Assembly (NCBI GenBank): GCA_021399435.1
Contig: JAJTUP010000030.1
Coordinates: 310,001-374,000, forward strand
Direction: 5' to 3'
Length of the DNA stretch: 64,000 nt
From: Diaporthe sp. PMI_573
Lineage: Eukaryota; Ascomycota; Sordariomycetes; Diaporthales; Diaporthaceae
In this document: one piece after another, positions 44,036 to 55,584 of the stretch
How the letters are laid out: every line of letters starts with the position of its first letter
Position numbering within the stretch: the stretch's first letter is position 1
Program-made: the position numbers and the translations under genes
Notes under the pieces: model-generated
What the model was told of the DNA's origin: nothing
Seen by the model: the letters and a program-made list of their open reading frames with translations, nothing else
The model's database searches: none

Positions 44036-45749
44036 ATGCGACCCCCTAAAGCATGCCATAGATGCCGGCAAAGCAAACGGAAATGTACTCGCCGAAGCGG
44101 CCGAGTAGGTGACGCGTGTGATCAATGCCAGGTCAAGAATTTGAAGTGTGGCAGTTCCTTGAAGCATGCGTCAGCCCGACCTCTTCCCCTGCTACCGAGG
44201 AGTGAGAGTCCAAGAGAGGCAATCCTCCCCTTGCCCAACTCGGTTGATGTGACTCTCGAAGTCGCTGTCCGTCTTGTGGATTTCTACCTTACTAAGCTCC
44301 ACAACCGGCCTCACAGCCTATTCCATCCAGTCACATTACGTGCCAAGGTCCAAGATGGCTCCATCAACAAGGCGTTACTCCTAGCAATCTGCGGCATGGC
44401 TGCGAGATTCGATGAGGGTGATCAGATAAGATCATTGGAGAATAGCTATATGGATGAATCCAAGCGCCTGCTCCTTGCCGAAATCGAGAGTATTTGCATT
44501 GACAATGTTCAAACATGCATATTGCTCGCCAATCTTTACGCTGCCCATCTGAATCCATCATCAGAGGCCTTATTCTTTCGTAAGTTCCGTGACCCTATCA
44601 TCGGCGTTGGAGGCGAGACACTCAACATTCACAGGTATTGCGGTCAACTTACTACAAATCATGGAGGCCAGCACTTGTCCAGCGGCGACAACACTGATAG
44701 ACCGTGAAATCAGAAGGAGAGCATGGTGGACTCTTTACATGGCTGACCGTTGGTCATCTTCCAGCCTCGGATTGCCTCATCAGATTCGTGATACTGACCT
44801 GGCTGTCGATCTTCCCATGGACGAAACCATGTTCGAGTCCTTGACCCCAGATGAAACTCAGCTCAACAGTCCGTGGCAACCTGGCTTATGGGCCCACAAG
44901 ATCTCCTTGGTCCGACTATTTGGTCCGATTCAGGATTTAAACCACCGCAGCGTCTATGGCAATATCAGCGTTGAGGAGCTTGAGTCGAGAGTGGCGTCTC
45001 TATCCCGGCTGTTGGAAGACTGGGAATCAGTGATTCCCCACGATGTTAGAATGAATGCAGAGAATCTCCAACGTCATATCCAAGCAGGCCACGGCGGCGC
45101 ATTTGTCGCCCTTCACCTTGGCTATCACCACTATGCGACCTTACTCTACTTTCGCTTCCTCGAACCCACAGCAGCGTCATCACCATTTACAGCACTGTAT
45201 CGCACAAAGTGCAAGTTTCATGCATCGTCGTACAGTGAGCTCCTTAAGATTGCTCGTGGAAAGGAGAACTGCGAAGTCATCTATCCCACTGTCGGCCACA
45301 TGGCTGTTGTTTCCTCGTCAGTTTTGCTCCATACGCTACTCTTCAGCGAAGAAGAAAACCTTCAAAATGCTCGAGATGCCCTCAATGACAACTTCGAAGC
45401 GATCCTCGAACTGAGGCGGTATTGGCCGAATACGGCACCCATGGTATGTCTGTCAAGCGTGAGGCACGTCTCCAACCTGAGACACGCTGACTGGTGTCAG
45501 ATCCAACGACTCGTTACATTCCAGAATTTCTGTCTACTCTCCAATGACTACAGAACACACAAGCTCGACGGCTGGATGCTTCGGTTTCTGATCGAATACT
45601 CACTGCCCCTGGGAGAGAAGGACCTGGCGCCAGTTACATCAGGCATGGACCTTGACATGGATAGCTTCTCGGCTCGTACGCAAGCTGTGGCTGAGCAGGG
45701 TAGATACACTACGTTCGAGACTGATGATGGCCTATATCAAGCTGCCTAA
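44036..45749 (+). CDS. Zn2Cys6 transcription factor
   Basis: Exons 44036-44579, 44635-45443 and 45501-45749 give 533 residues. The DNA-binding cluster is at the very N-terminus: C7, C10, C17, C28, C31 and C38 in CHRCRQSKRKC...CDQCQVKNLKC. The middle homology region has VDFYLTKLHNRPHSLFHP, IRRRAWWTLYMADRWSSSSLGLP and VTFQNFCLLSNDYRTHKLDGW. The last intron (57 bp) is a multiple of three without a stop, so retention would add 19 residues. Divergent from the GH93 gene, and its stop codon overlaps the stop of the convergent GH35-like gene. It is therefore a likely local regulator of arabinan or galactan use (inference from position). Confidence 0.92.
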
Positions 45750-47551
45750 TCAGATATGGAGTAGAAAGTCACCTCAGCGATCATGGTTCTTGCAGGGACA
45801 GTGACTGATATGGGAAAGCCACCATAATCAGGGTCCTCGTTGGGCATCATGGCAAACGCGCCACTCCTCGTTTCGTCTCCGTTCAGAACACGCACTGTTC
45901 TCAGACGACCAGTCTCCTCGTCATCAACCGCCTTTTCCTCGAACTTCAGGATACCAGTGAAAGTGCTATCCCGGGCTATCGCCTTCGCGCTGACCTGGAA
46001 GCCCCAGCCAATCAGTAGGAACGTGCCACCGCCGCGGTTGAGAACCATGCCTGCGCCTGGTCCAGGCTTTCCGAAGACGAAGCATCGATCTATTGTGATC
46101 TCGAAGTCGCCCCAGGTTTTCCTGACCGGGCTAGACAGGCCTCGAGAAGCACCGCCTGGTATCTCATCAAAGCAGAAACCGATAGATGCGTTTTGAAGAC
46201 GCTGGGCCTCAAGCACAATCGCCGAAACAGATTTGAGCAGCCCGTAATGCTTGGTGAAAGGACTCTCTTCAGGATCCACGGTATCAACACCGAATGGCGC
46301 CACCCCCATGGCCGCATGAGACCCATAGGCGATCCAGATGCGACGAGCACCATACTCGTCCCGTCGCTGTTCTGGGATGAATAGTGGCTGTTTCCGATGC
46401 CTGTACTTGGTACATGACCTCTCGTAGTCGTTCAGATAAACATCTGGGCCTAGGAAATCCAGCTGAGGCGCAAATCGCATCCACACGTCCATCACGTTGC
46501 TCACGGCGCCGCCGGAAGGGTAGTCACCCGGCATACCGCCTCCGCCGACGACGACGGGAAAGTCATTGTCTGAATCTTGTCCGGAATAGTTCATCCACAG
46601 GTTGGTGTAGTGGGGAATAGGGTATTGCTCCTTGCCCGCGCTGGCGACTTCGTTGAGGTAGAGTGCGTAGTGATATGCCATGAACAGCTCGTCAGTACGG
46701 GGACTTGATCCGAACACGGCTTCCCAGTCTCGTTTCCCAGTCGTGGAGCCTTCAGGGCGGGGCTTGAACTGGGTCAGATTCTGCTCCTTTATGTCGGGGT
46801 GCAGGTTATCCCAGTCCGAAGAAAGGAAGTCCACCAATTCCTCTGGGACCGGTTCATGGAATTTCTTTTCCGCCAGCTCAGACCCGTCTCGCGAATCTCC
46901 AAGTAGGCCGCTTTCGTTCTCGACCTGGACCATGATGACCGTGGAATGCGACTGGTCAAATTCTCGAAGGTGCTTCATGAGGGCGCCAAAAGCTCTTGCG
47001 TCGGCCTTGCGGCTCTCCGGATTGAATATGGATATGACATCGGCGGTCTCAAGACGGCCGCCGGCTTTACGCAGCTTGGCTCGTGGGAAGCGCTTTGGGT
47101 CTTGTTTGACCCATGGCGGCGCGTAGGTTGAGAGTCCTACGTTATTGTTAGCAACTTCGTGTTGAGACGCATTCCGAAATGTGGCCACGGATTTACCGTT
47201 CTTAAAAGAGCCAAACCAGAGCAGCACGAGATGCATGGAGTGCTTGCGTGCCGCGAGAATAATGTCGTCGAGAATAGAAAAGTTGAAGGAGCCTTCCTCG
47301 GGCTCGATCATTTCCCAGGTGACACACCCGAGCAAGGTGTTGATATTCGTGTCTTTCATCTTCTGCCAAACCGGCTCCATGTACTCTACCGATGTCAAAG
47401 AAGAGTTTTGGAGCTCGCCACCTCGTATGAGAAATGGACGTCCATTGACGATGAGCTGCTTGGAGTTCTCATTCTGGGCCAAGTGGGGGATGTCGATGTT
47501 CACCCGTCCCACGTTGGAGGCTCCCTGGGCTCTGACGTCTAGGAATGTCAT
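45746..47551 (-). CDS. GH35-like beta-galactosidase (DUF5597-type C-terminus)
   Basis: Single exon, 601 residues, start ATG 47551. The TIM-barrel half has QLIVNGRPFLIRGGELQNSS, NTLLGCVTWEMIEPEEGSF, LVLLWFGSFKNG, and VIMVQVENESG with the probable acid/base Glu at ~211. The C-terminal half (SPFTKHYGLLKSVSAIVLEAQ, GFCFDEI, FLLIGWGFQVSA) is the beta domain seen with DUF5597 in fungal and bacterial GH35-like proteins. No signal peptide, so probably intracellular, acting on imported galactosides or related oligosaccharides. The stop codon (45746-45748) overlaps the stop of the Zn2Cys6 gene on the other strand, a very tight tail-to-tail arrangement. Confidence 0.9.
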   Translation of the reverse strand: MTFLDVRAQGASNVGRVNIDIPHLAQNENSKQLIVNGRPFLIRGGELQNSSLTSVEYMEPVWQKMKDTNINTLLGCVTWEMIEPEEGSFNFSILDDIILAARKHSMHLVLLWFGSFKNGKSVATFRNASQHEVANNNVGLSTYAPPWVKQDPKRFPRAKLRKAGGRLETADVISIFNPESRKADARAFGALMKHLREFDQSHSTVIMVQVENESGLLGDSRDGSELAEKKFHEPVPEELVDFLSSDWDNLHPDIKEQNLTQFKPRPEGSTTGKRDWEAVFGSSPRTDELFMAYHYALYLNEVASAGKEQYPIPHYTNLWMNYSGQDSDNDFPVVVGGGGMPGDYPSGGAVSNVMDVWMRFAPQLDFLGPDVYLNDYERSCTKYRHRKQPLFIPEQRRDEYGARRIWIAYGSHAAMGVAPFGVDTVDPEESPFTKHYGLLKSVSAIVLEAQRLQNASIGFCFDEIPGGASRGLSSPVRKTWGDFEITIDRCFVFGKPGPGAGMVLNRGGGTFLLIGWGFQVSAKAIARDSTFTGILKFEEKAVDDEETGRLRTVRVLNGDETRSGAFAMMPNEDPDYGGFPISVTVPARTMIAEVTFYSISD

Positions 47552-48254
47552 TGTAACGAAGTGATAGAACGGAGTAAAAGTGTGTCGTGTATAGTAATAT
47601 GAAAGGTCAAGAGTTTAGTGAGTACTGACACAGAGAAGAACGGCATGATAGGAAGAACGTTTGGTATGTGCGAGCTCTGTGAGCCCCAAGGGGTCCTACA
47701 GTGTGGGATTGGGCCACCATGATTGGCTCATACCCCGAACATGGCTCCCGGGGATTCAACCTTCTCCGCTCGAACGATGCGGAACAACAAGCTTCTAAGT
47801 GGCCCAGACGCCGGTACCGGATCACACGCAGAGAGTACGAGACTGTCACTCGCTATGATGGACCCCAAATTCACAGGTAAAGTTATTCATTCAGATGCAA
47901 TTGAGGATGTGGGACCACCTAATCAGGGGCTGGGGTCCGGGGTATCTGAATGGTGCGCATCTCTGGCTTCTCCGATTTGGAAAGCCCCTAGACTCATCCG
48001 GAGTAGCGCAACCGTGACTTATGCCAAGCAATTATACCTGAAGGTTTGGGGTCTGAATATGGCCAACCTGGCGTTGTAATGCGAAATGCAGTGGAAGTTG
48101 CCCCTAGAGCACAGCATACAACAACATCTCGTCTTCCATCAGATGCCGCTCCTAGAAAACCTCGCGTACGATGATGAGCCGATGTTGCCGATGTTCCGAC
48201 AGTGACTCCAATCCCTCGTCTGAAACGCCCTCCTTTCCTTCAAAATATCCGATG
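47552..48254. other. 5' flank of GH35-like gene and 3' flank of STAND-like gene
   Basis: A 118-residue plus frame (47723-48079) shows no features and is not called. Confidence 0.45.
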
Positions 48255-50330
48255 TTACCGTCTGCTAAAGCTGGCGATGGACCAATCGTCATCAGAATCA
48301 GAAGTAGAAAATGAGATCGAGTCGGAGTCGACGTGGTTCCCACTCCTCGCCTTGAAAGCGCTCGCTGCCTCCGTCGCATCCGCTTGTACCAGCTCAAGGT
48401 TCAGCCCTTCCCGGTCTCCATCGATATAGTCGGGTATAAACAGCTGGTTGAAAGTATTCACCCTGAGTTTATCGGTCGACAATGGGCTGGTGATAAGCAT
48501 CTTGACTGTCTTGTTCGCTCTCGCTGCTGCCCGAAGTAAACCTCCTATTGCTTTCTCAGCGAGCAGGCCTGAGCCCAGCAAGCGGCAGGCAGAGTCAATC
48601 ACGACAACTACCGGATCGTTATCCGGTAGCTCCTCGAATAGCTGCTCGAGAAGTTCAAGTGATTTGGATATCCGGACCTGCGACTTCCGTCGGAATCCAG
48701 GGTCTTTGAGCTGCTCATGTACCATCATGCCAAGGTGCCGTTCTTTGAAATAACTCATCAGCTGGGTATTGAAGCAGTTCATCATCCCAACCGGGCCTGA
48801 ACGTTGTTCATCGTATTCTTCATTTGCATGTAGGCCGCAGAAGAAAGACAACACGGGGAAGTCGGCCTCCGAAATCAAGGTCTTTGCGACGATGGCGACG
48901 GATGACGTTAATGCATTGAAGACCTCGGCCGGCCTTGTTTCTGAGTCAATGACTAACGTTGTCGATTCCCTGGATCTAAGCCATAATCGGAGCTCTGCTG
49001 ATGCCATGACAAACTTGACGCGATCCATTTCTTTGAGACTGAGATCCCAGACACTCTCCAGGCACTTCTCGATATATGAGGAGTCACTCCGAGTTTGTCC
49101 CAGCTCTCGAAGCCACAAGTCTATGGAATCTGGTCGAGCTCGGTTTTCCGGAAGGGGAGTTTCCAAAGCTTTGAAACCAAAGTTTTCAGGACCCTTGATA
49201 GCTACCGAATTAAAATTAGCCTGAATGAAGTTCGCACCCAGCTCTAGGTACTCACGCTTCCCCGTTCGGGTGTCAACGTTGGGGTGTGCCATGAAGAGCC
49301 TGTAGAATTCGTTGTACACGGAAGTTTGAAGCTCCTCTTGCGCCAAACTTTGCCTCAAGCCTGACATAACGTTCTGCTTGTCTTGATTGTCTTTGACGGC
49401 TTGGGATTCGAGGAAACGAATTCTTTCGTACAGCGCTTCCTTTTCTTGCTTCGTCTGTCGAAGCAACTCCTCAATAGACTCGATAGCGATCATTGTTCTG
49501 ACACCATTTTCTTTCACTTGACCCAAACGTTCGCTGTCGCAGATCCTGGCTTCGGAGTCGAATTCATCAACCCGTGTTGAAAGTGTTTTAATGGCGTCTT
49601 TGATGTCATCGGCATATTCAGAGCCCTTGATAGTCGCCATCAAAACCTTCCCTACCGAACGAGTTAGGTACGGAGCAGTGACGGCATTGGGAACGGGAGG
49701 GACCATCTCTTACTCGTTAGACTTTTGGTGAGCTCACCAACGATTCTTTCCAACAGAACAAAAATTGCAACAAGTATTGCGTCGGCGCAAACCCGTAAGT
49801 TGGGTGACTTGTAGTGAACGTGTAGCTGCCGGTGAATGTGGCCCAACCTTTTGGGGATCTCGCTGATAGCCTCACAAACTTCGTCGCGCAATTCGTGTGC
49901 GCGGTGGGCAGCCTGAATCGATTTCCTTCGGTCAACGTTTGCCATGACACATTTTGTATTCATAGAGAAATTTCTGAGACCGAGGATAGGAATGAGGGAG
50001 GGCTGGAGTCAGGGGAGGCCGTCATACCGACAATATCATGGAGAAGCCGCCGCATATCACGGATCCGTACGCGTCGTTCGGCACAAAGGCCAACAACCTT
50101 TCTAGGGTCGAACTGTTCTCACCTGCGCCACGGAAAAGCCTCCGAACAAGCCCCATGCAAGTTTTGACCTGGCCTGCGCTCCTATGGTCCTCATGCAACT
50201 TTGTCGTAATCTCGAGAACATCCTTGAAGGTATAATCACTAGGCTTCTTGAGTTTTATACTGTTATCTTTATCTTTCCGCTTCTCCAGATGCTCATGGAA
50301 CTTCCGTAGTGTCATCTGGAACTCCAACAT
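48255..50330 (-). CDS. STAND-like protein with DUF7708-type helical domain, model uncertain
   Basis: Exon 1 (about 50028-50330) codes MTLRKFHEHLEKRKDKD and LLAFVPNDAYGSVICGGFS, the start of the DUF7708-type domain. Exon 2 (about 49714-49973) continues it (VDRRKSIQAAHRAHELRDEV, ISEIPKRLGHIHRQL). A clean 62-bp intron (49652-49713) leads to the long final exon, 48255-49651. That exon has a coiled coil (RLGQVKENGVRTMIAIESIE) and an NTPase-like region with Walker B VVVVIDSACRL, but a degenerate Walker A (SRESTTLVIDSE). It ends in an acidic Ser/Asp tail. With canonical sites the first intron (49974-50027) does not keep frame; a weak GTCGGT donor would. So the gene is either oddly spliced or recently broken. 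Confidence 0.6.
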
Positions 50331-51249
50331 ATGGGCATGAGATGCCTTGTGGTAATCCTGACTAGGAGCCTGTGAGATCGCGCACTCCTCTTAGCCGGGT
50401 CAATATCCTACCTACTCGGAGAAAGTCCCTCTGAGAACGAACTGGTCCATCTCTGGCACAAAATCCAAAGTTGGCCTCTTTGGGGCCGTGTCACCTAGGG
50501 TTGCGCCCTGCCTTGTCTCCAGATACTCAGCGACCGGGTTGGTCAGCAGGTGAGACCTGGACACTGGACGCAGCTCCCCGGCCATTGCAAAGATAGGAGG
50601 AAGACCGCGAAGTAGCACGCTAATACCAATTACAGAGCAATTCCAGTGAGTTGCGTTAGAGAATTGAGACGGCAATGTTGTCTGTAAAAACCGAAGGTCA
50701 CAAACTGTGCAGATTGAGATGTCCAGAAAGCCTTGTTTGGAGGGTGGGAAAGGGGCCAAGTCTCATGCGCTGTTCAGCTTTTGAAGGAGCGCTACATCTC
50801 ACACCTAATAGACACACAGCGTGCACAAGTGGGCCGGTTTGCAACAGGCAGCAATGTGTGCTGGTGGCTCATAGGGCGGCTGATCGAATTGTCTTACCCC
50901 CCTGTTGTACACGGAAATTCCCATTGGGTATCCTTCCCGAAATTCTCGCCCACCAGATGACGGGCTTGGTATGGTGTAACACACCACAGCGTGCTCGACA
51001 GGGCAAACATCAGCAGTCATAAGCCTCTTTTCCTCCAACCCCGCTCGGAAGCCTGTCTGAAATTCAGCCTCACAATTTGGCTACTTGTTAAGGCACTCGG
51101 TCTCGCTGTTACGATGCGCTTGCGCTCGTGCTGACACATCTTTACTTTCTTCTCTACAGACATTCGACGCAGGCTCTGCTCCTATTTTCCGAAGCGTTCA
51201 GTTTAGACATTCAGCCCTACACCGTCCCGTTTACTTTCGATCACCGACC
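50331..51249. other. Intergenic, divergent spacer
   Basis: Head-to-head gap between the STAND-like gene and the AAA ATPase gene. No gene recognised. Confidence 0.45.
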
Positions 51250-54200
51250 ATGAGTTCGACAGCTCAAGAACAGAATGATTCGAATCAAGACGAAGCCACC
51301 AAAAAGGAGAAGGTCTCAGAAAATGACAAGACAGCGAGTTCCGATGACGAAACCGACCATGTACAGGAGTCATCTGATGACTCAAAGATCGATCTGGCGA
51401 AGTGGACATCAAAGTTCACAAAGTACATCACGGCCTTAGAGGATCGCATCAAGGAACTTGAATCCAAGACAGATATTGGAACTGAAACAGGAAGCAAGAA
51501 AGTTCGGAGGAGCCGTGACTCTACTGAAACAGTACAATTCTTTCTGGCCAGCGATGAGCCGCGTCTAGACAGAGGGGCTACAAAGGACAGTAGATGGAAA
51601 GCGAAGGGCACTTTCATGTCGGAGGTGGACGACAATCCACTGATCAGAGTCTTATACCGGAGAACCGGAGCCGATGCCGATAGTAGCCACGAACAGGAGC
51701 AGCAGCAGAACCCGAGTCCTGGTGGCATTGACATACTGGAGATCCGCATCCATTCCAAGTCCATCGCGAACTTTGTGGATGGAAAGCTGGAATTCGAATT
51801 CAGCAAGAATGGACTTCTCCATTTTACCAAGCCTTTCCGGCCTCTTATCAGAATGTTCGCGCCCATTGAAGAGCGCCTGATGAAGCTGGTGAGCATACAC
51901 GGGTACGTCTATCCATCCATAATGAATTTATCTTCGCACGCAACTAACCTTTTGTAGACCACTGGATCCAACTGGGCCGTCTCCACCGGCCTCCGCTGGG
52001 CTTTCCCAAGATCTGGGGCCAACGCCACCATCGAGCGCATCATTACCGGTATCACCGAACTTTCACAGGACAGTATCAGCAAGTAGCCATGAGGGAAAAG
52101 CCGAGTATCAAGACCTTCGAAGCTTGTTTAATTTCATGAACACGTATCTCGGCCCCAAATTGAAACTTTACGACGACTATGTCCACGCCAGGAGGACAAA
52201 GGTGTCCTTCGAAAACCTGTGGATGCTATTCGACGTTGGGGACATTGTGTATAGTGCATCAAAGAAAGAGGGTTACAAGAGTGAGTGAATTAATTCTTGT
52301 GCGCAATACAGACGACAACACTCTGCTGCAATGCACATCCTTGCATCATATGAGCGGGATGGTTTATGGCTAACTCGTTTTCTTTTCTGACCATAGTTCA
52401 GCATAGCACGGATTCGGATGCGACAAACTACACCACTACGGCTGGCATTTTACCTCAGGCTTACAAGGTATACTAGGTACCCTGGGCGGAATCCCGCTGA
52501 AGAAAAGTCTTGCCATGGATTTCGACTCGGCGGATATCCAGACTTCGAATGGTTCCCAAAACCCAGCTGTTGGAGGCAGCAGGTATAAGCTCGGCCCTCT
52601 GCTGGTGTTCTGCTACTACCTCGACTTCAATGGATCACGGATCATAGATGTCGAGGACGCGTTCAGGTTCCCACCATTTGATGGAGAGAAGGAGGTCACT
52701 TCTCTGGATGGGTATCCACTCCGGTACAAGACCAAGTCAACCCAAATCCGTGATAATTTGGACGCAAGGGGCAGAGCCTTCATCGACATGATGATTGTTC
52801 GACACAAGAAATATGATGGCCTGGCGGCCACGGAGAAGAAAGAAGAGGCCAGTTCTGTTAGCCAGTTTCGATTCTCATCTCCTGGTGGTAAAAACGGCAA
52901 AGCTGACAGGTCACGGTGTTCAAGATCAAAAGCGACGTCATTATAGACATGGATCTCGCCATGACAGGCGAGCCATGGGTCTATTCCTGGTCCGGCACCA
53001 AGTCGTTGCAAGCATCCTGGTTCACCAAGGTGGCCAAGGAAGTCATGGAGGTTCCGAAGAGGACCTGTAATCATACCTCCTGCCACGACCCCGCCTGTGT
53101 GGAGGACGTCTACGTCGAGCAACAAAAACAGACATTTACAGATGTCTGGCCCGAGATGGATGCGAAAATGGAGGAGCACGAGCTACTGAAGATCAGCACC
53201 GAGGAGCACATCGACCGCTGCAAGAAGGTTATGGAGAGAGAAAATCTACTGGTGCTCTTCCCCGGCATAGTCTCAGGGTATTCATTGAGGAACCGCAAAT
53301 GGGGTAAGCAAAGAAGAAATTGAACCACGTGTTCATATGACTGGCCTTGAAGCTGACATATTCTCCTTTCAGTGAGGCTCGACATCAATCAGCTCCAAGA
53401 TGTCACGTATCAGGACGGCTGGAGCGAGCTGGTGCTGCCCAAAGGACACAAGAAGATGGTGCAGGCCATGGTGGAGACATTCGCAACACAATCAAGGCTG
53501 AAAACAACCCAGCGCGATACTGAGCCCTCTTCAGAAGAGACCGACAGATTCGGCTTTGATTTGGTCGAACAGAAAGGAAAAGGCTGCATCATCCTCTTAC
53601 ATGGAGCCCCGGGTGTGGGCAAAACATCGACGGCGGAGTGCGTCGCGTCTTACACACGGCGACCTTTGTTCCCCATAACGTCCGGCGATATTGGCTTCTC
53701 TCCGGAAGACATCGAGAACCGGCTGCAAGAGAACTTCAATCTCGCTCACAAATGGGGCTGCGTTCTGCTCCTCGACGAAGCCGACGTCTTCCTGTCGAAG
53801 AGGAACAAGGAGGATATCAAGAGGAACGGTCTCGTCTCGGTTTTCCTTCGAGTCCTGGAATACTATTCCGGAATTCTCATTCTCACCACCAACAGAGTGG
53901 GTGCATTTGATGAGGCGTTCCATTCGCGTATCCATCTCAGCCTGTTCTACCCTTCCCTTGATCTGAAGAAGAGCTTGAAGATATTCGACACTAATTTTCG
54001 ACGCGTCGACAAGCACAATGACGATCGGGTCAAGAGACATGACGCGCCCATGGCGATCCAGGATAAGAAAATCCGACAATACTGGAAGAGCAACTACGAA
54101 GTCCTCAAGTGGAATGGACGCCAGATCCGTAATGCATTCCAGACGGCAATGGCACTTGCCGACTGTGAAGCCCGGGAAAAGAACACATCGCCCGTCATCA

Positions 54201-54580
54201 CCGTCAAGCACTTTGAGACCATTGCCAATGCATCTGTCGATTTTGCCAAGTACATGGCAAGGGTCCAAGGAGGCGAGGCGGACCGAATCGCGGAGATTGA
54301 CAGGACGCGACTTGGTCACAACCCAGAGATTAAGAGGGAGTTGAAGAGGGTGCAAAGTGATTCTGAATCTTCCGGTTCAAACGATTCTGGATCAGAGGGC
54401 ATTTCGAACGATAGTAGTGATGAGGAGGATAGAAAGAGCCGCAGGAAGTCGAAGAAAAAGGCAAAGGATAGGGACGCTAGCAAGGAGAGAAGCAAGAAAG
54501 ACGACAAGGGAAAGAAGAAGTCTAGGACTTCCAAAGGAAGAAGTCGTAAAGACGAAGATTCTGGCAGCGAAAGTGGATGA
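51250..54580 (+). CDS. Large AAA+ ATPase of the fungal DUF7025 type, with a 2-nt frameshift
   Basis: Start ATG 51250. Exons 51250-51902, 51958-52280, 52397-52856, 52910-53303 and 53373-54580 follow the family order: acidic coiled-coil N-terminus, KLYDDYVHARRTKVSFENLWMLF, RIIDVEDAFRFPPFDGEKEVTSL, EEHIDRCKKVMERENLLVLFP, WSELVLPKGHKKMV, Walker A HGAPGVGKTS, Walker B CVLLLDEADVFLSKR, VFLRVLEYYSGILILTTNRVG, and WNGRQIRNAFQTAMALAD. A Ser/Asp/Lys-rich tail of ~90 residues ends it. In exon 3, near 52469-52472, the frame breaks: AYKVY-stop instead of AYKVLGTLGG, explained by two extra bases (TA). The exon total is two over a multiple of three, as this predicts. Either a recent null allele or an assembly error. 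No partner known; family members are inferred chaperone-like ATPases. Confidence 0.78.
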
Positions 54581-55584
54581 TAGAGTGTCAGCCGAGGTTC
54601 ACGTAGATTCCAGACTTTTTCACACTACAGCCTTGCACATGGTCAGCCCAGTGAATATGTCGAAGCACTGGCAGGTGTGGGGGCGATGGTAAGCGTGTTC
54701 CTGGCTGCACGGGACACAAGGCAGCGATTGGGACGCTTGAGATACGGCCTGGGTTCGGTTTTAAGAGAGCCAATGCCGAAGGGCGTGATACAATATCTAT
54801 CGATTGACAATACATGTGCTGCTCCATTTATTGGCGCGTCGGGCACCGTGTTGATGCCAAAAGAGCATGGTTCGATTGTGATGACCTTGTAGAAGCCTCT
54901 GAAGCGCTTAGAGGTGGATACGATTGTTGGCTTGCGTATTGTTTTGGGTTATATCGTCTTTGAATGTTAATTGTGCCAGTGATGGTATTCGTATTTGCGG
55001 GAATAGCTGACAGTTGAAAGGCTAAACTCGCTCACTATTGTCGTCCTCAGAAGGTCAAGAGCATTTGTAGTTAGAGGGTGCAGACATGTTAATTCCGGTT
55101 AATTCAGCAGCCAAGGCCCGAATTGGTCATGGGGCTCGTCTACGTAGTAATCCTCTCGGCTTTCTCCACTACCGACACAATGTAACTGGCCGGCCGAGTT
55201 TTGATTGCCGGCGCCTACCCCAGACAATTATGCCGAGTCGCGCCTTGCCCATGCCTACCCTGTTTGGCGGAGAATTGCTAAGGTCAACTTGGCTATGATG
55301 CTCCGAATACCACATGCCCGTATTATCCACTATACAGTATAGCTTGAGTCGACAACAGGCCATGCGCACCAATAGTCTTTTACCATTAAAAAGTTGCATT
55401 TTCTTACCCCGCCCCAATGAGAGCAGTCGCTTTTACGACCAGCTATTGCGAAGAAGTATGTATATATCGTGGCATGTCAAATAGTTCAAGCCCTCAAGTG
55501 CTTCAAGTGCTCATCCTACGATCCGCTGTCGGCCCCATCCGCTTCATGCGTACCCATTGGCACCCGCCATTCCTCCCCTGAATC
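54581..55584. other. Intergenic, nothing recognised
   Basis: 3' flank of the AAA gene and promoter of the GH127-type gene; no supportable frame. Confidence 0.5.
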
